DNA of 64,000 bases. It comes from Phoronis australis. Taxonomy: Eukaryota > Phoronida > Phoronidae. A program made the translations under genes and the position numbers. Below, piece after piece: positions 34,094 through 44,623 of the stretch; positions within the stretch are counted from its first letter, which is position 1, and each line of letters opens with the position of its first letter. The notes beneath the pieces were generated by a model. That model did no database searches, was not told the origin of the DNA, and worked only from the letters and a program-made list of their open reading frames with translations. The DNA lies in the NCBI GenBank assembly GCA_002633005.1, contig NMRA01000300.1, positions 10,336-74,335 on the forward strand, given 5' to 3'.

Positions 34094-34107
34094 GCGACAC
34101 CCAGTGG
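34094..34107 (-). promoter_or_regulatory. CTCF-like motif 5, degenerate
   Basis: Minus strand CCACTGGGTGTCGC. Two departures from the core, same orientation and spacing as the series. Confidence 0.35.
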
Positions 34108-34253
34108 CCACTTTTACTGTTTTTGAGTCTGTTTTTGGCGTCCACACCTCTATCAACCAAACCGCTATAAGTATGATTGTGAAAATAGGCATGTATGTTC
34201 TTACTATGATGAGGACGGTTGACGCTGAATTTCCCATGACTTTGATTACTATG

Positions 34254-34267
34254 GCGCCTCCTAGTGG
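34254..34267 (-). promoter_or_regulatory. CTCF-like motif 6, near match
   Basis: Minus strand CCACTAGGAGGCGC. One departure from the core. Confidence 0.45.
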
Positions 34268-34334
34268 TATTTTTTTTTGCGCCCATGGCTGTTGACAACG
34301 GACGATGACGACTTTAGGATGAATTCTGACTACC

Positions 34335-34350
34335 GGTATGCCTCTAGTGG
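34335..34350 (-). promoter_or_regulatory. CTCF-like motif 7, shortened
   Basis: Minus strand CCACTAGAGGCATACC, one base shorter in the G-run. It belongs to the third, partial repeat unit. A related CCAGTAGAGGGCAT lies at 34639-34652. Confidence 0.3.
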
Positions 34351-34400
34351 CAATTTTAGTATTTTACATTGACCTCTGTATTTTCATAGGTCTTCAGGTG

Positions 34401-34937
34401 TATACTTTGTGTTAATTCGTGACTATGAAGGAAAAGTTCCAAGTAGAAATTTGTTTCTGGCATTCTAATGATGTGCTAATCTCGTATGTTGGTAAATTTG
34501 TTTTTAATTCTATGTTTCTGTGGTGCTTTAAGCAACTGGCGTATAGGATGTGCTTGTATTATGAAGATCACTCACATTTTGCCCCTAGCCTATTGAGGAG
34601 ACAATGACCATGCCTTTCCATTTTTCAAAGTACACATATGCCCTCTACTGGCCACTTTATTGTACCAATAAACAACCCTAGAAGGATACCGTATGCGGTG
34701 CAATTGTGGGCGCATTTCAACGCTCTGCGTTGCTCTTGTTGTTTTACTTGTCAAATCTTTAGTGTGCGACAAAACACGATATTGGGTAGGATGCATGGAT
34801 TTCATTAATTTGTTCTTGATGTAGCATACACAGGCCACAAAGGAATTTCTTAATTGATGAAGCAGTAGACTTCATTTCTCAACATCATGCAGTGTGAATG
34901 TTGCTTCGTTCTGCAAATCAATGAGAAGCCATGTTAC
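34401..34937. other. Unique spacer
   Basis: No gene recognised. It contains the isolated CTCF-like motif at 34639-34652 (minus strand CCAGTAGAGGGCAT). Confidence 0.4.
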
Positions 34938-35240
34938 GCGATCCCTTTACTCATCATAGCACTGGGTACTGAGGGTGGACATGTATATCCTTTCACGCGT
35001 CATGGCACTGGGAAAGGGTGCACACGCATATCCTTTGACTCATCATAGCACTGAGAAACGGTGAACATGCATATCCTTTGATAGCACTGAGAAAGGGTGA
35101 AAACGCATACCCTTTCACGCATTATAGCACTGAGAAAGGGTGAACACGCATACCCTTTCACTCATCATAGCACTGGAATAGGTTGAACAGGCCTATCCTT
35201 TCAGGCGTCATAGCACTGAGAAAGGGTGAACACGCATTCA
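34938..35240. repeat. Minisatellite, about six units of 34-47 bp
   Basis: Unit contains CATATCCTTTCAC, CATCATAGCACTGAGAAAGG and GTGAACACG. One unit near 35075 has a shortened internal block. The units differ by several substitutions. Confidence 0.88.
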
Positions 35241-36145
35241 CCAACATGCAACATTTGACTCACCAACTTGCTGACGTCATCACAATGAGGTTTTTCTCAT
35301 GGTGTACCGAGCTGTTTCCTAAAATAACTGCAAACTAGATTATTAACAAAAAGATTCTGCAAAGTCACTGTGATATTTTTGACATGGGGCAGATGCCCGA
35401 GCTCCATCTTCTGGCGGTTCAGCAACGTAGGAGAAATAGTACAGCGAGTTTTTAATTCCTGAAATGTTTTGATTTATAGTTTATGGATCAAGTGCTTTAC
35501 TGGCAATTTACGAATGACAATCTTCATAATCTACTCAGGAGAATTTTAACCTTCTTGTGACCTGTTCTAATACTCTGTGTATAAAAATCCTCGGAGCTCT
35601 CAGATCGAGAAGCCTGTTCTGTGTACTCTATGATCGACGCGCAGCGTGACTTTGAGTAGAGACTGCTTGTGAATACTCACAGGCGGTGTTCGTGTCACCT
35701 GTTCATTCTCCGTACCAGGAAATTCTGACCTCTGTTTGATGAACTCTCAAACTGGACAATGTCGACGAAGTTTCTACGCACAAAACTAATTATGGCTAAA
35801 TCTTTACAAAATTTCGACTGGAATTGCGCTATCCACGTCTTCAATATCGTGACAACTTGATGTTCAAGTCCATTATATATACGATTAGCGTTAAGACGCA
35901 ATACCGTCATGTTAAATTCCGACAAAGATTATACAAAAAACGCTCGTTTATGCTACAAAAAATCGCCTAAACTGCCAAACCAAAGTTCTGGCCGGACGTC
36001 AGTCCAAGTTTAGCAGAAATATCCCGAAATGCGTCCAGTTTAGTTTCAAACTTTATGTATTTAAGTATCATTGCTAACGTGGGATGAGATAGCTATGCGG
36101 TAATAACGAAGTGGGAAAGTACAAACAAAATTTTTGACTCAAGCC
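35241..36145. other. Unique intergenic DNA
   Basis: No gene recognised. The only listed frame (35695-35925, minus) shows no domain. Confidence 0.45.
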
Positions 36146-36149
36146 TTAA

Positions 36150-36533
36150 AGGCACTCTGTCCTTTACATTCATCAATTTAGAACACAGGATGATTTTCAT
36201 CAGTCATCTAAAGATGATATCACTAAAATATTTTGGTAACTCTAAACACTGCTTGTGTTTGCTATTTCACTATTATTTCAAAAAGAGGGCTGGATTTCCG
36301 CATAATCCTCATTACGTATGGCGGGAGTTGAATGAGCACCCTAATGCGTGAGCCAGCTGTCACTCACTACTGCGGCCATTTAAGTTGATGGTCCACAACC
36401 ACCAAAAGGATCGAGAATATTTGAAGTTGTGTTGAACGAGGATTATTTGGTTTACGTTATAACAGAACTAGTCGCAATAATTTAAAATTCGTTGTATGAA
36501 GTTTTTAACTAAAATAAAGCGGAAAGGGTATCT
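36150..36533. mobile_element. TTAA-flanked MITE, about 384 bp
   Basis: TTAA stands at 36146-36149 and 36534-36537. The left end is AGGCACTCTGTCCTTTAC and the inverted right end AGATACCCTTTCCGC, so the terminal match is short and imperfect. The TTAAAGG type of end is typical of Kolobok/T2-like MITEs. No coding sequence. Confidence 0.5.
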
Positions 36534-36537
36534 TTAA

Positions 36538-37363
36538 GTCATTCCTCTTGAAACGAGGTCGAACGATGTTGCATTGAAACACGGAGTTCTAGAATTAACT
36601 GAACACTGCACAATAAAGATGTGTGCACTAATGGTCTCACTGCACATACTATTTCATCTTGATTACACGTTGGTCACTGAAAAATTCGGTCGGCATTCGT
36701 AAACCCCAGGAAACTATTTATGATAGGCAGTTCTTAACAGATGTCCTGTATCGTAGTCTGAGTTACCTTGACGTGAACAGTCTGCCGCAGTTCAGTAAGT
36801 CGACCCAATTTATAGCCTGGGGCATGGGCCAAACACGGGGGTGTTGGAGATCCCAGACATACCAGGTCTTAAAAGGCTGACGCCATACTGTGTACCGTGG
36901 CGGCACCCGCGTCTGCTCTCCGCCAAATAACAATCCTGCAATGTTCCATGATCATATCTGAACTAAACTTACGCTAACGGAGAAGTCTCGCTCACTGGCA
37001 TCGCTAGTGCTGTCACTGAAGAGGACACCCTAAATTTAAATATTACAGTAAATAAAATAAAGTAATAGATAAATTCTCAGCCTTTAAATACTCTTTACAT
37101 TGTTTCTAAGATTCCAGACGTGCCACCAATCAAAATGTTTACCAATTCAGGATTATTAGTATCGTAACTTGCTGCCCTAATTGTAACATACCGATATTAC
37201 TATCGAGTTTTCTATGTTTATTACAATTCTAAGTTTATTATATTTCTAAGACATTTTGTAGTGAAGCACCAGAAACAAAAACTAGGGTTAACCACTCTAT
37301 GTTAATGTTTAGCGTGAAAAAACATTTGATCGATGTTCATAGGACTTCGCAGGTTTTCACTGA
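36538..37363. other. Unique intergenic DNA
   Basis: No gene recognised. The plus frame at 36659-36880 has no domain that I know. Confidence 0.4.
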
Positions 37364-37368
37364 CATTC

Positions 37369-37678
37369 CAGGGGTGGATCCAAAATTTTGAGTTAGGGAG
37401 GGGGGGGGGGTTCAGGGCACGGGAATAACCAGAATTTCGACAGATGCGCGCGCCAACCTAAAATGTGGGGACGCAGAGGCCTCGAATGTTTGGGGTTGCG
37501 GACATGTTGAACAAAAAAAAAACGGTAAACGGGGTTTGTTCAGTTTGTTCAGAGCCTATGCGTTGTTTATTCACCCCCGACGAGCCCCTGCTTGCGCGCA
37601 CCCGAACTCCCAAATGGTATCTGGTAGAATTTTAGGGGGGGAAGGCCCCCTTGCCCCCCCGCCCTAAATCCGCCACTG
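37369..37678. mobile_element. hAT-like MITE, 310 bp
   Basis: It begins CAGGGGTGGATCCA and ends, inverted, with CAGTGGCGGATTTA, the usual end type of hAT elements. CATTC directly precedes (37364-37368) and directly follows (37679-37683), a 5-bp direct repeat where hAT normally makes 8 bp, so the duplication has decayed or the call is imperfect. Poly-G near the left end and poly-C near the right end add to the inverted structure. No transposase. Confidence 0.68.
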
Positions 37679-37683
37679 CATTC

Positions 37684-38512
37684 GTTCACGCTAATACAAA
37701 GTTATCCCACAGTCCGATCAGACCGTACGGCTGATCTGCCCTCTGGCGGAAAAATCACACATGAAGTGTCGACAAACTCCTAATCCCGCTTTCATACGCG
37801 GTTTCTACACTTGCAAAAGTTTGCCAAGTGTTGAGGGTTTATCATATAGGGCATATTATGTATGATAACTCCATTTTCATCGGCACCAGTTTAGCGGGGT
37901 GCATACCCAAACTCGGCATATTGATCAGTAACTCTCCATTCGGGATCTCTTCCATGTCCAGTGCATTTTAACCCTTAGTGCACAGTAGACAGAATGCGCC
38001 TCATTATTTCAACGATGACTACGCTTCTCAGCTACGGCAAGCTAATTCACGTGCCCTGATTGTTGTCCTCGTTTACACTGAAATACATTGCTGTTCCCTC
38101 ACAGAATTTCCTCTAAATTAGCAAAATATTACCAGTTTCTAATCAACACGACCAAACAAAAATTTGCACGAATTATTTCCAGGCAGTAGTGTGCTAATAC
38201 ACTCAGTTACACGACTAATCCTTTATTCAGTATTTGTGATGCGGATGGGAGCGTAATACAAAATTTATTTTCTGACTTACGTCTGAAGTCACTGTCCGAC
38301 TCCATGCCAGAACGCCTTCAGTGACGTAACTGATTACGTTTGAGTACATTATGAAGATGAGTTTACGCGTTATTTGAATTCTCATCGTAACTGAAGATGG
38401 TGGAGTAACAGTCTAACACACGTTACCAAAGAGCCGTATCAGGAGTCATGAACTAAGTCTGTATGAAACAGAACAATTACATGTCACCATATCCTTATCA
38501 AAACGTTCTGAA
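37684..38512. other. Unique intergenic DNA
   Basis: Nothing recognised. Confidence 0.4.
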
Positions 38513-38845
38513 TTGCGTGTAATGATTTGTAAGCTCACACAGGGTTGTGCAGTTTAGCTCTGCGTGTAATTATTTGTAAAACCACACACAGTGGGCACTT
38601 TAGCGGTGCGTGTAATGATTTGTAAGCCAACACAGTGTTGTGCAGTTTATCTCTGTGTGTAATAATTTGGAAGATCTCACAGTGTTGTGCAGTTTATCTC
38701 TGTGTGTAATAATTTGGAAGCTCTCACAGTGTTGTGCAGTTTATCTCTGTGTGTAATAATTTGGAAGCTCTCACAGTGTTGTGAAGTTTAGCTCTGTGTA
38801 CGTGTAATGATTTGCAAGCGGCTCATACAGGGCTGTGCAGTTTTG
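38513..38845. repeat. Minisatellite, about seven units of 47 bp
   Basis: The unit contains GTGTGTAATAATTTGGAAGC, TCTCACAGTGTTGTGCAGTT and TATCTCT. The central units (about 38640-38780) are almost identical, and the outer units are diverged and of changed length, as expected for growth from the middle. Confidence 0.92.
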
Positions 38846-40390
38846 GCCAACATATGGAACTAAATATTTGTGAAACATTGCGGATCATCTCGCCCTAATA
38901 AAATTCCTATCTCTACAGTTTATGTTATATCGTGTTTTCACTCAATTTACCGTTACCTAAGTTCTTTAGCGGTTCCCTATGTTACGCAATAGTGCACTGA
39001 TACTAAGTGTTTCATTAAACTTACGCAGCAACTTCATTAATTACTGCTAATTTCCGGAAAGGCAAAGTTGACTCTTTTCGTAAACACACTGCGACAACGC
39101 ACTGTGCCTTGCTGTGGGACTAGACAAGAACAGAAGTGTTCGTGACACCATCTAAGCGGAGGATAACTCTCCTGCAATTTGACTGGTTGGAACCCTTGTG
39201 AATGAAAACCTCAGTTTTATTCATTGTAAACATTTGTCCCTCGGTTACAGTTCAACAGACAAACAATAAAGCCAAGGCGACTAGAGCGACATCATTTCTA
39301 ATTTAATGGTGGCATTTCGGAAGGACGAATTGTAATTAACGTTGCCAAATTACTAGCATTATTTGAAAATCGATACCCAGTGTATGATACTAAGTACTGC
39401 GAAAAAGGTTCCCCGTACACTGTGTATATATACAATGGGAGTGAAAGCAGTCATGGATTCTGCCAAACGTCACTTTAATATTTCCAAAAAATAGCTTACC
39501 AGAATTTAATGGAATCTGCTTGTCAGTTGTGTCAAACAGAGTAGTTGGAATTAATACCCACACCAACGTTTTATCACAATAACGTCTGCAAACTTGTAGG
39601 CACAATGTACCTGTACTGACGTGTGCATGTAAGACTAGTTGTCAATAAAAGAAGACACTACATAATGGCGGCATAATTACTGAATTGCAGGGAATATATA
39701 TGTACATGAAACAAAATGCGAACACTCGAACCAAAACACCGGTGCCTCCATGTACGTAGGCCTACAGTATCATAATCAGCTTTGTCATCTGCGGAAGACG
39801 TTCCGCTGGCGCCTTAAGAAAATCCACAATTTGAACTCTAAAGTAGGTTAGCATGTTTTATTTCGCAACAATTTGCTTCCTGCCGAGGAGCAAATTGCTT
39901 TCTAATGAGACAGGTAGAACGAGCAGGTAGATGACTCAAGAATGAACAGCCGGTCTGCGAGCAGTGCTAAACTGGCCGAAAGGCACACTTAGAAATGGTT
40001 TGCACTCGGCAGTGTTTGACCGTCTCAGTTACGCAGGATACTCAAATGAGACAGGTATACATAAAATACTAGACATAGACTGGGTCCAGGGCTCTGGAGT
40101 TATTGTCCGAGAACACCGTCAGAGAGTCTCATAAGTAACTGGATATCAGTCACTCTCCGTGATTCTCCACCAGTGCACATGAAGGTCCTCAATTTTGAAA
40201 AAAATAACGGTGTTTGTTTTCAAAACACTTGATCTACAATATGCTCATCATTTCAGTTGTTACCAAATTTTGTTTTATACATGTAGACTCAGGAAGTGAC
40301 AAAACCACTCAGTTAGCAACAACTGAGTCCAAAGTGTTCAACACAGCGTCGGCCTATTATTTGGTATTCTTGCATTGGAAATAGAGGTTG
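38846..40390. other. Unique intergenic DNA
   Basis: No gene recognised. CAATTTGCTTCCTGCCGAGG and GGAGCAAATTGCTTTC near 39870-39900 form a short imperfect inverted pair. Confidence 0.4.
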
Positions 40391-40544
40391 GGAGGTACAC
40401 TGAGAGGAAATAGCTAGGTTCTGTCGTTTATGTGGTCTCAAAGCTATAGAAGATGATATTCATTTTGTATGTCACTGTACTCTATATCACGACTTCCGTG
40501 GAAAACTATATAATGAGGTCAGAAACTTGCATTCCTTTTGTTAG
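40391..40544 (+). pseudogene. C-terminal fragment of a LINE reverse-transcriptase protein
   Basis: From 40410 a 44-codon frame reads ARFCRLCGLKAIEDDIHFVC, then HCTLYHDFRGKLY, then a stop at 40542-40544. The C-x2-C...ED-x-IHF-x-C-x-C-x2-Y-x2-R pattern is the zinc-finger-like tail of many animal LINE ORF2 proteins (ErRFC-x-LC...iEDE-x-HFll-C-p-y). Just upstream, RYTER in another frame fits the usual GRY block, so a frameshift separates them. The sequence after the stop is AT-rich like a LINE 3' end. It is a 5'-truncated, dead insertion. The subtype (RTE-, CR1- or Tx1-like) cannot be set from 44 residues. Confidence 0.7.
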
Positions 40545-41061
40545 ATTTTTTCTGATGTAGTTAAGCTTAGTTTTTAATGATTAATTTGTTCAGTGATTTT
40601 TTTGTTCATGAATCATTTTCATAATTAGTGACTTGTAACCTCAAAGCGTGTCTTCAAATTCTGAATAAATTTAAGCACATGTCACTTAAATAAACAAATA
40701 TACTGCTACTATATTATTCATATTCGTTCGGAAATAAAATACATAAGGCGTTCAATTCATAGATATGTGATATCTGTGACCACACTGGTTGACCTCTTGT
40801 TTTCCTACACAAGTTTCAGTCGATGCCTTCCAGTTGCAAGTTGTGCAGTAATGACATCACTTATAGACAAAGTAACTATCACAACTGTGACCTGCGTGTA
40901 GGTGACGAAATATACAAGACAGTCCCGAAACAGATGGTGCTACTGCATGTTCACATCCTCACAATTCAACGTTCGTTTATTTAATAAGCAAGTCGGGTAT
41001 TAAAGATTACTTTGCGCATGTATCCTCAGAGTCCCCTCGTACACTTGCAAAGCACATGTAG
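40545..41061. other. Unique intergenic DNA after the LINE fragment
   Basis: The AT-rich part to about 40740 may be LINE 3' untranslated sequence. The rest shows nothing. Confidence 0.35.
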
Positions 41062-41588
41062 TATGGAACACCACTAGCGTCACCTTGTGACATGTCTTTT
41101 CTGACACGTGACGAGTCAGTTCCAACACGCTGACGCGTCAGTGATGCTGTAGAAGTTCTTAAAAGAACTAACCAGTGACCAGTGTTAAGGTACGTAGTGT
41201 GTTGACCAACCCAATGGGATCGTCATGTGTTGACGTGACTGACAATTACATAGGCTGAGCATTTGACACAAAGAAAAAATATGAAAAATGGCCAGCACTG
41301 TCTCACACAAAAACAGAACCTACACAATGTCCTGTCTCCACTGAGCAATACTAGTACATCTTCACTGATTAAGCAAATAGAACATACAATAACTCAACAA
41401 CTGTTGACACAGCACGTCACAGACATCAAATCCTCACAGCGTTGCCCTCGTTCAGTTGGATAACAGTCTTTCAACATTTTGACATGCGACTCTAACGCAG
41501 AAGCCACCGTTGAAGGCCTACTTTTGCAGGATGCTACACTTCACAGAAAAGACCCGTCACAAGGTGACGCTACAGGTGTTTCATAATG
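41062..41588. mobile_element. Inverted-repeat element, about 527 bp
   Basis: 41062-41107 and the inverse of 41536-41588 share TAGCGTCACCTTGTGAC, GTCTTTTCTG and the flanking (G/A)AACACC. The arms are about 45 bp at roughly 80%. The interior has further CACGTGACG/GACGCGTCAG sequence and no coding capacity apart from a chance frame at 41263-41463. Likely a non-autonomous DNA transposon of unknown class. Confidence 0.7.
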
Positions 41589-41907
41589 TAAAGGCACACC
41601 GTATAACAGCTGAACGATATTCACTGTAAAAAAGAGAAGAACAATCATTCATAAATACATAACACGCACTGAATCCTGCCGCGAACATGTGTAGGGAATA
41701 GTGTGATATTAATCAAGGTCCAAGAAACGTTCTCAAATTATATGATTGGCCGCTCTCTGCAGTAGCTGAGAGAGACATTTTTACCTGTGCACTTTTTCAC
41801 ACCTGTCTGTATGACGTCATGTGTCGCGCCAGTTGTTTTATATTACTGTCCACTGACAATGACGGAGGTGTCCGATCTAAGACAGCGGTGTCCGATCGAA
41901 GACCCAC

Positions 41908-42040
41908 GAGCCCGTTTCATGAAAAGTTACTACTGAATATGTCAGGCGTCAGACCAAAATTATGTCTATTGAATTAAGACGAAAATTCGGGCTTTAAGTT
42001 AAGACAGGTAACAAAAATTCAGGAAAGACAGTTTCATGAA
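41908..42040. mobile_element. Small MITE with TTTCATGAAA-type ends
   Basis: GAGCCCGTTTCATGAAAAGT at the left and CAGTTTCATGAACGC at the right form imperfect inverted ends, with GTCTTAA/TTAAGAC blocks inside. It resembles the element at 20345-20508 in length, ends and internal TTAAGAC content. Confidence 0.55.
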
Positions 42041-42295
42041 CGCTAAGTCTTTTTTGGACTTCGGTTGTAACTCACACAGTAAGTCGAGTTTTGGCATCGG
42101 TGACCATTCAAACTACGCTTTCGCCACCTATTGTGAGTTCAAGAAACTACGCGAAATGGTATTTGACTACGGTTTCAAGAATACGTTTGGGCTCGAAACA
42201 CTACTTTTTGGTCGTCACTTTTTACGAATGCAAATTTGGGAATAGGGATGGCGGAATGTGCCGCAGTCTGAGGGCAACGGAAACGCTGTTGGCGT

Positions 42296-42346
42296 AGCAG
42301 CAGCAGCAGCGGCAGCGGCAGTGGCAGAAGCAGCAGCGGCAGAAGC

Positions 42347-42422
<76 letters not shown>

Positions 42423-42468
42423 TAGTAGTGATGCTCTGCTACTGCTACTGCTGATGCTGATGCTGCTA
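42296..42468. repeat. CAG repeat (24 pure units) facing an imperfect CTG/ATG tract
   Basis: 42349-42420 is exactly (CAG)24, preceded by interrupted CAG/CGG/AAG units from 42296. After TATAGTAGTGATG comes CTCTGCTACTGCTACTGCTG and ATGCTGATGCTGC, which can pair back with the CAG arm. The long frames across it (poly-Ala and poly-Cys on the minus strand) are by-products of the repeat. Confidence 0.95.
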
Positions 42469-43481
42469 TGGCCACGCTGAACTCGTATTAGTAAAGCTGT
42501 AGTAACAGTAAGCAGCCAAACACTAAAGCACATGTATAATACACAGCTTATTGCATGGTAACAACTGTCTTGTGTAAAATTGACCTGTTGGCAGGATATT
42601 TTGAAAGTCGAATATGCTGACCCCCTGTGGATATATTGACCCATTATGTCCAGTTTGAACCACTGCGTCCATTTTCCCCGAATGTGTAAATCTTGGCACC
42701 AATGTGTCAATTTCCATTCAACTTGTATTTGACATTCTTCGGTTTAACCATTATTACAGTATCGAGTACGACTGATTCAACTATTGACCATATCCCCAAA
42801 GCAGATTTTCACCAGAGAGGTTTAAATACGTTGGACTGGAATGTCAATCTGAAACCAGATTATATTCCGGTTTAACACTTGCATGTCAAAAAACGGCCAT
42901 TAATTCCGTTTTCATCCATTATGTTGTTGACTATAATGGGATGGAGCAGACGTCAAGCTGGGATATTGTAATCACTGTAGTAGTAGGCTCCGAATTCACC
43001 ACGTCATCCATTTACGATTTTTCAGAATTTTACGATAACAAGAATGGATTAGGCAGAGATCGGCTCACAAAATGATGATTTCTCAAACACGCTAATTGTT
43101 GTTGAACTTTGAATGGGCTTTAATGCCTCCTATTTTGTGTGTTTTTCCTTGTATATAGACAGTCTGACATTGTTGGCCATTACAGTTCACAAAGTGGTTT
43201 AATTGTAGGGAAAATGGTCGTGTTTTCTTCTAACTCGATGCGATATCGTAAAAAGGAGGTTAGTTAGCTGACTTAGGTGTACATGAAAAACGTTGGCCTA
43301 CTAAATGGCGTATTCATGAGGCCGAGGCGAGTTGTGGTGGTAAACATGAAAGTAGTTCTATTTGTTTCTGAATGAGGGTTTATAGTTTTCATTAAATCCA
43401 TACTTAACTGTGTTTACACGATGTTGGTTTTTAGCCAAACTTGCAGTAGAAAATTTGGAACGATTGCTGATAACATGTTGC
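42469..43481. other. Unique intergenic DNA
   Basis: No gene recognised. Confidence 0.4.
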
Positions 43482-43579
43482 ATTTACACACACACACACA
43501 CACACACAAACACACATACANNNNNNNNNNNNNNNNNNNNNNNNNNNNNNNNNNNNNNNNNNNNNNNNNNNNNNNNNNN

Positions 43580-43617
<38 letters not shown>

Positions 43618-43654
43618 GCCGCACATGCGCACACAAGCACGCACGCTAACACAC
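43482..43654. repeat. CA-dinucleotide microsatellite with a 59-base assembly gap
   Basis: ACACAC runs lie on both sides of N at 43521-43579. The gap is probably unresolved repeat. To the right it grades into CGCACGCCGCACATGCGCAC. Frames across it are meaningless. Confidence 0.95.
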
Positions 43655-44511
43655 ACTGTGTTTTTATAGTATTAACAGTAAGTTACATAACCACGGTAGA
43701 CCATCTAAATCAAACTTTCAAACAACACAATACCCCAATGACACTTGTAAAAATGTTGAAGTCAGCATCGCGGCTAAAGTTTTGCGCGTAATTCGGCCGT
43801 GGGAGAGACCTCCCTCCTTTTAAAGCACAACTACCCACTGTCTGGCACGACGAAGGTACGTTTTAGCTAAAAAATGACTTCCAAATATCCGTCCGCGGCA
43901 GAATAGGTATTAACGTGGAGGTTAAAACTCAGCGACAGTTTATTAGAAATACAACTGTAGTTTGACTGTTCTAGTGGAGTTGAAACAGTTGTGATATATG
44001 CTTTAGGGTGATATGACAACATAACTTGAGAAAGAACAGGTGAAGTTGACTAATAACTATTTTTGAAAAGTGTGTAAAGCATTGGACACTAGGTGTCACT
44101 TAACTGTGGTACGCAAAGATTGATAACTACTGCAATAACCATTGAAATGACGACGAAGATGACGGTATTTGATAATGTATAAAAATCAAAACAAATATAC
44201 TGTTTTCTGAAAATCCTGCTGGCAGGGCGAGGGGATGTAACTGGCTACAAGCACGCACAAAGAGTATAAAATCGTTTTCAGCTTCTTGGAAGATTGTTGT
44301 GAATAGTCTGGTTACAGTTAGTTTCATATCCATGTCCCGGCGAGTCTTTAATTTTCCCAATTCCCAAAGCACCTCTCTCTTCTATCTCACTCAAGGAACG
44401 ATAATTGCTAGCGGAGGAGAAAATGTCGTGTTAATTTGTTGACGACAGTTGGTCGTAATTACTCCGCGCTATCCACAATTAAGACTTTTCTTGAAGTAAT
44501 TTACCCACTGA
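43655..44511. other. Unique intergenic DNA
   Basis: No gene recognised. GGACACTAGGTGTCAC near 44086-44101 is a CTCF-half-like sequence without other support. Confidence 0.4.
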
Positions 44512-44623
44512 TGACGTCACTCATTTGTTAGGACGGTCTTCCGCAGTATCAGTTGTTAAACGTTTTGTTGTCGAGCAAGGTGTGTTGGTTTGGACGGAAA
44601 AACATAGCAGAAAGCCGCAAGGT
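44512..44623 (+). promoter_or_regulatory. Candidate CRE promoter with short first exon and splice donor
   Basis: TGACGTCA, a full CREB/ATF site, is at 44512-44519. About 100 bp later CGCAAG|GTAAGA (GT at 44622-44623) is a strong donor. The intervening sequence is GC-richer than the neighbourhood. A non-coding first exon is possible, but no second exon is visible, so the evidence is thin. Confidence 0.25.

Larger units (their letters stand above)
33467..34400. repeat. Tandem repeat of about 430-480 bp, each built of about 145-bp subunits with CTCF-like motifs
   Basis: The block from about 33470 (CGGACGGATCCGACCA) recurs from about 33925 (ACGGATCCGCCTACCA) and in part from about 34310. Each large unit has three subunits that share a CCTAGTGGC-type motif, a TTTTTAC/TTTTTTC block and a GGATTTTCATGAAATTTGGT-type block. 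The subunit motif matches the CTCF core on the minus strand (see the regulatory entries). No protein-coding signal is present, and overlapping plus-strand frames are by-products. Confidence 0.85.

Noticed and set aside
34938-35240. CRISPR-like array
   Set aside because: Units are diverged and vary in length without unique spacers, and the sequence is eukaryotic. It is a minisatellite. The same applies to 19523-19692 and 38513-38845.
42215-42710. Minus-strand frames with long poly-Ala or poly-Cys (up to 162 codons)
   Set aside because: They are the CAG repeat read in different frames. The flanks have no coding features.
43410-43669. Frames across the CA repeat and gap
   Set aside because: They are made of dinucleotide repeat and N.
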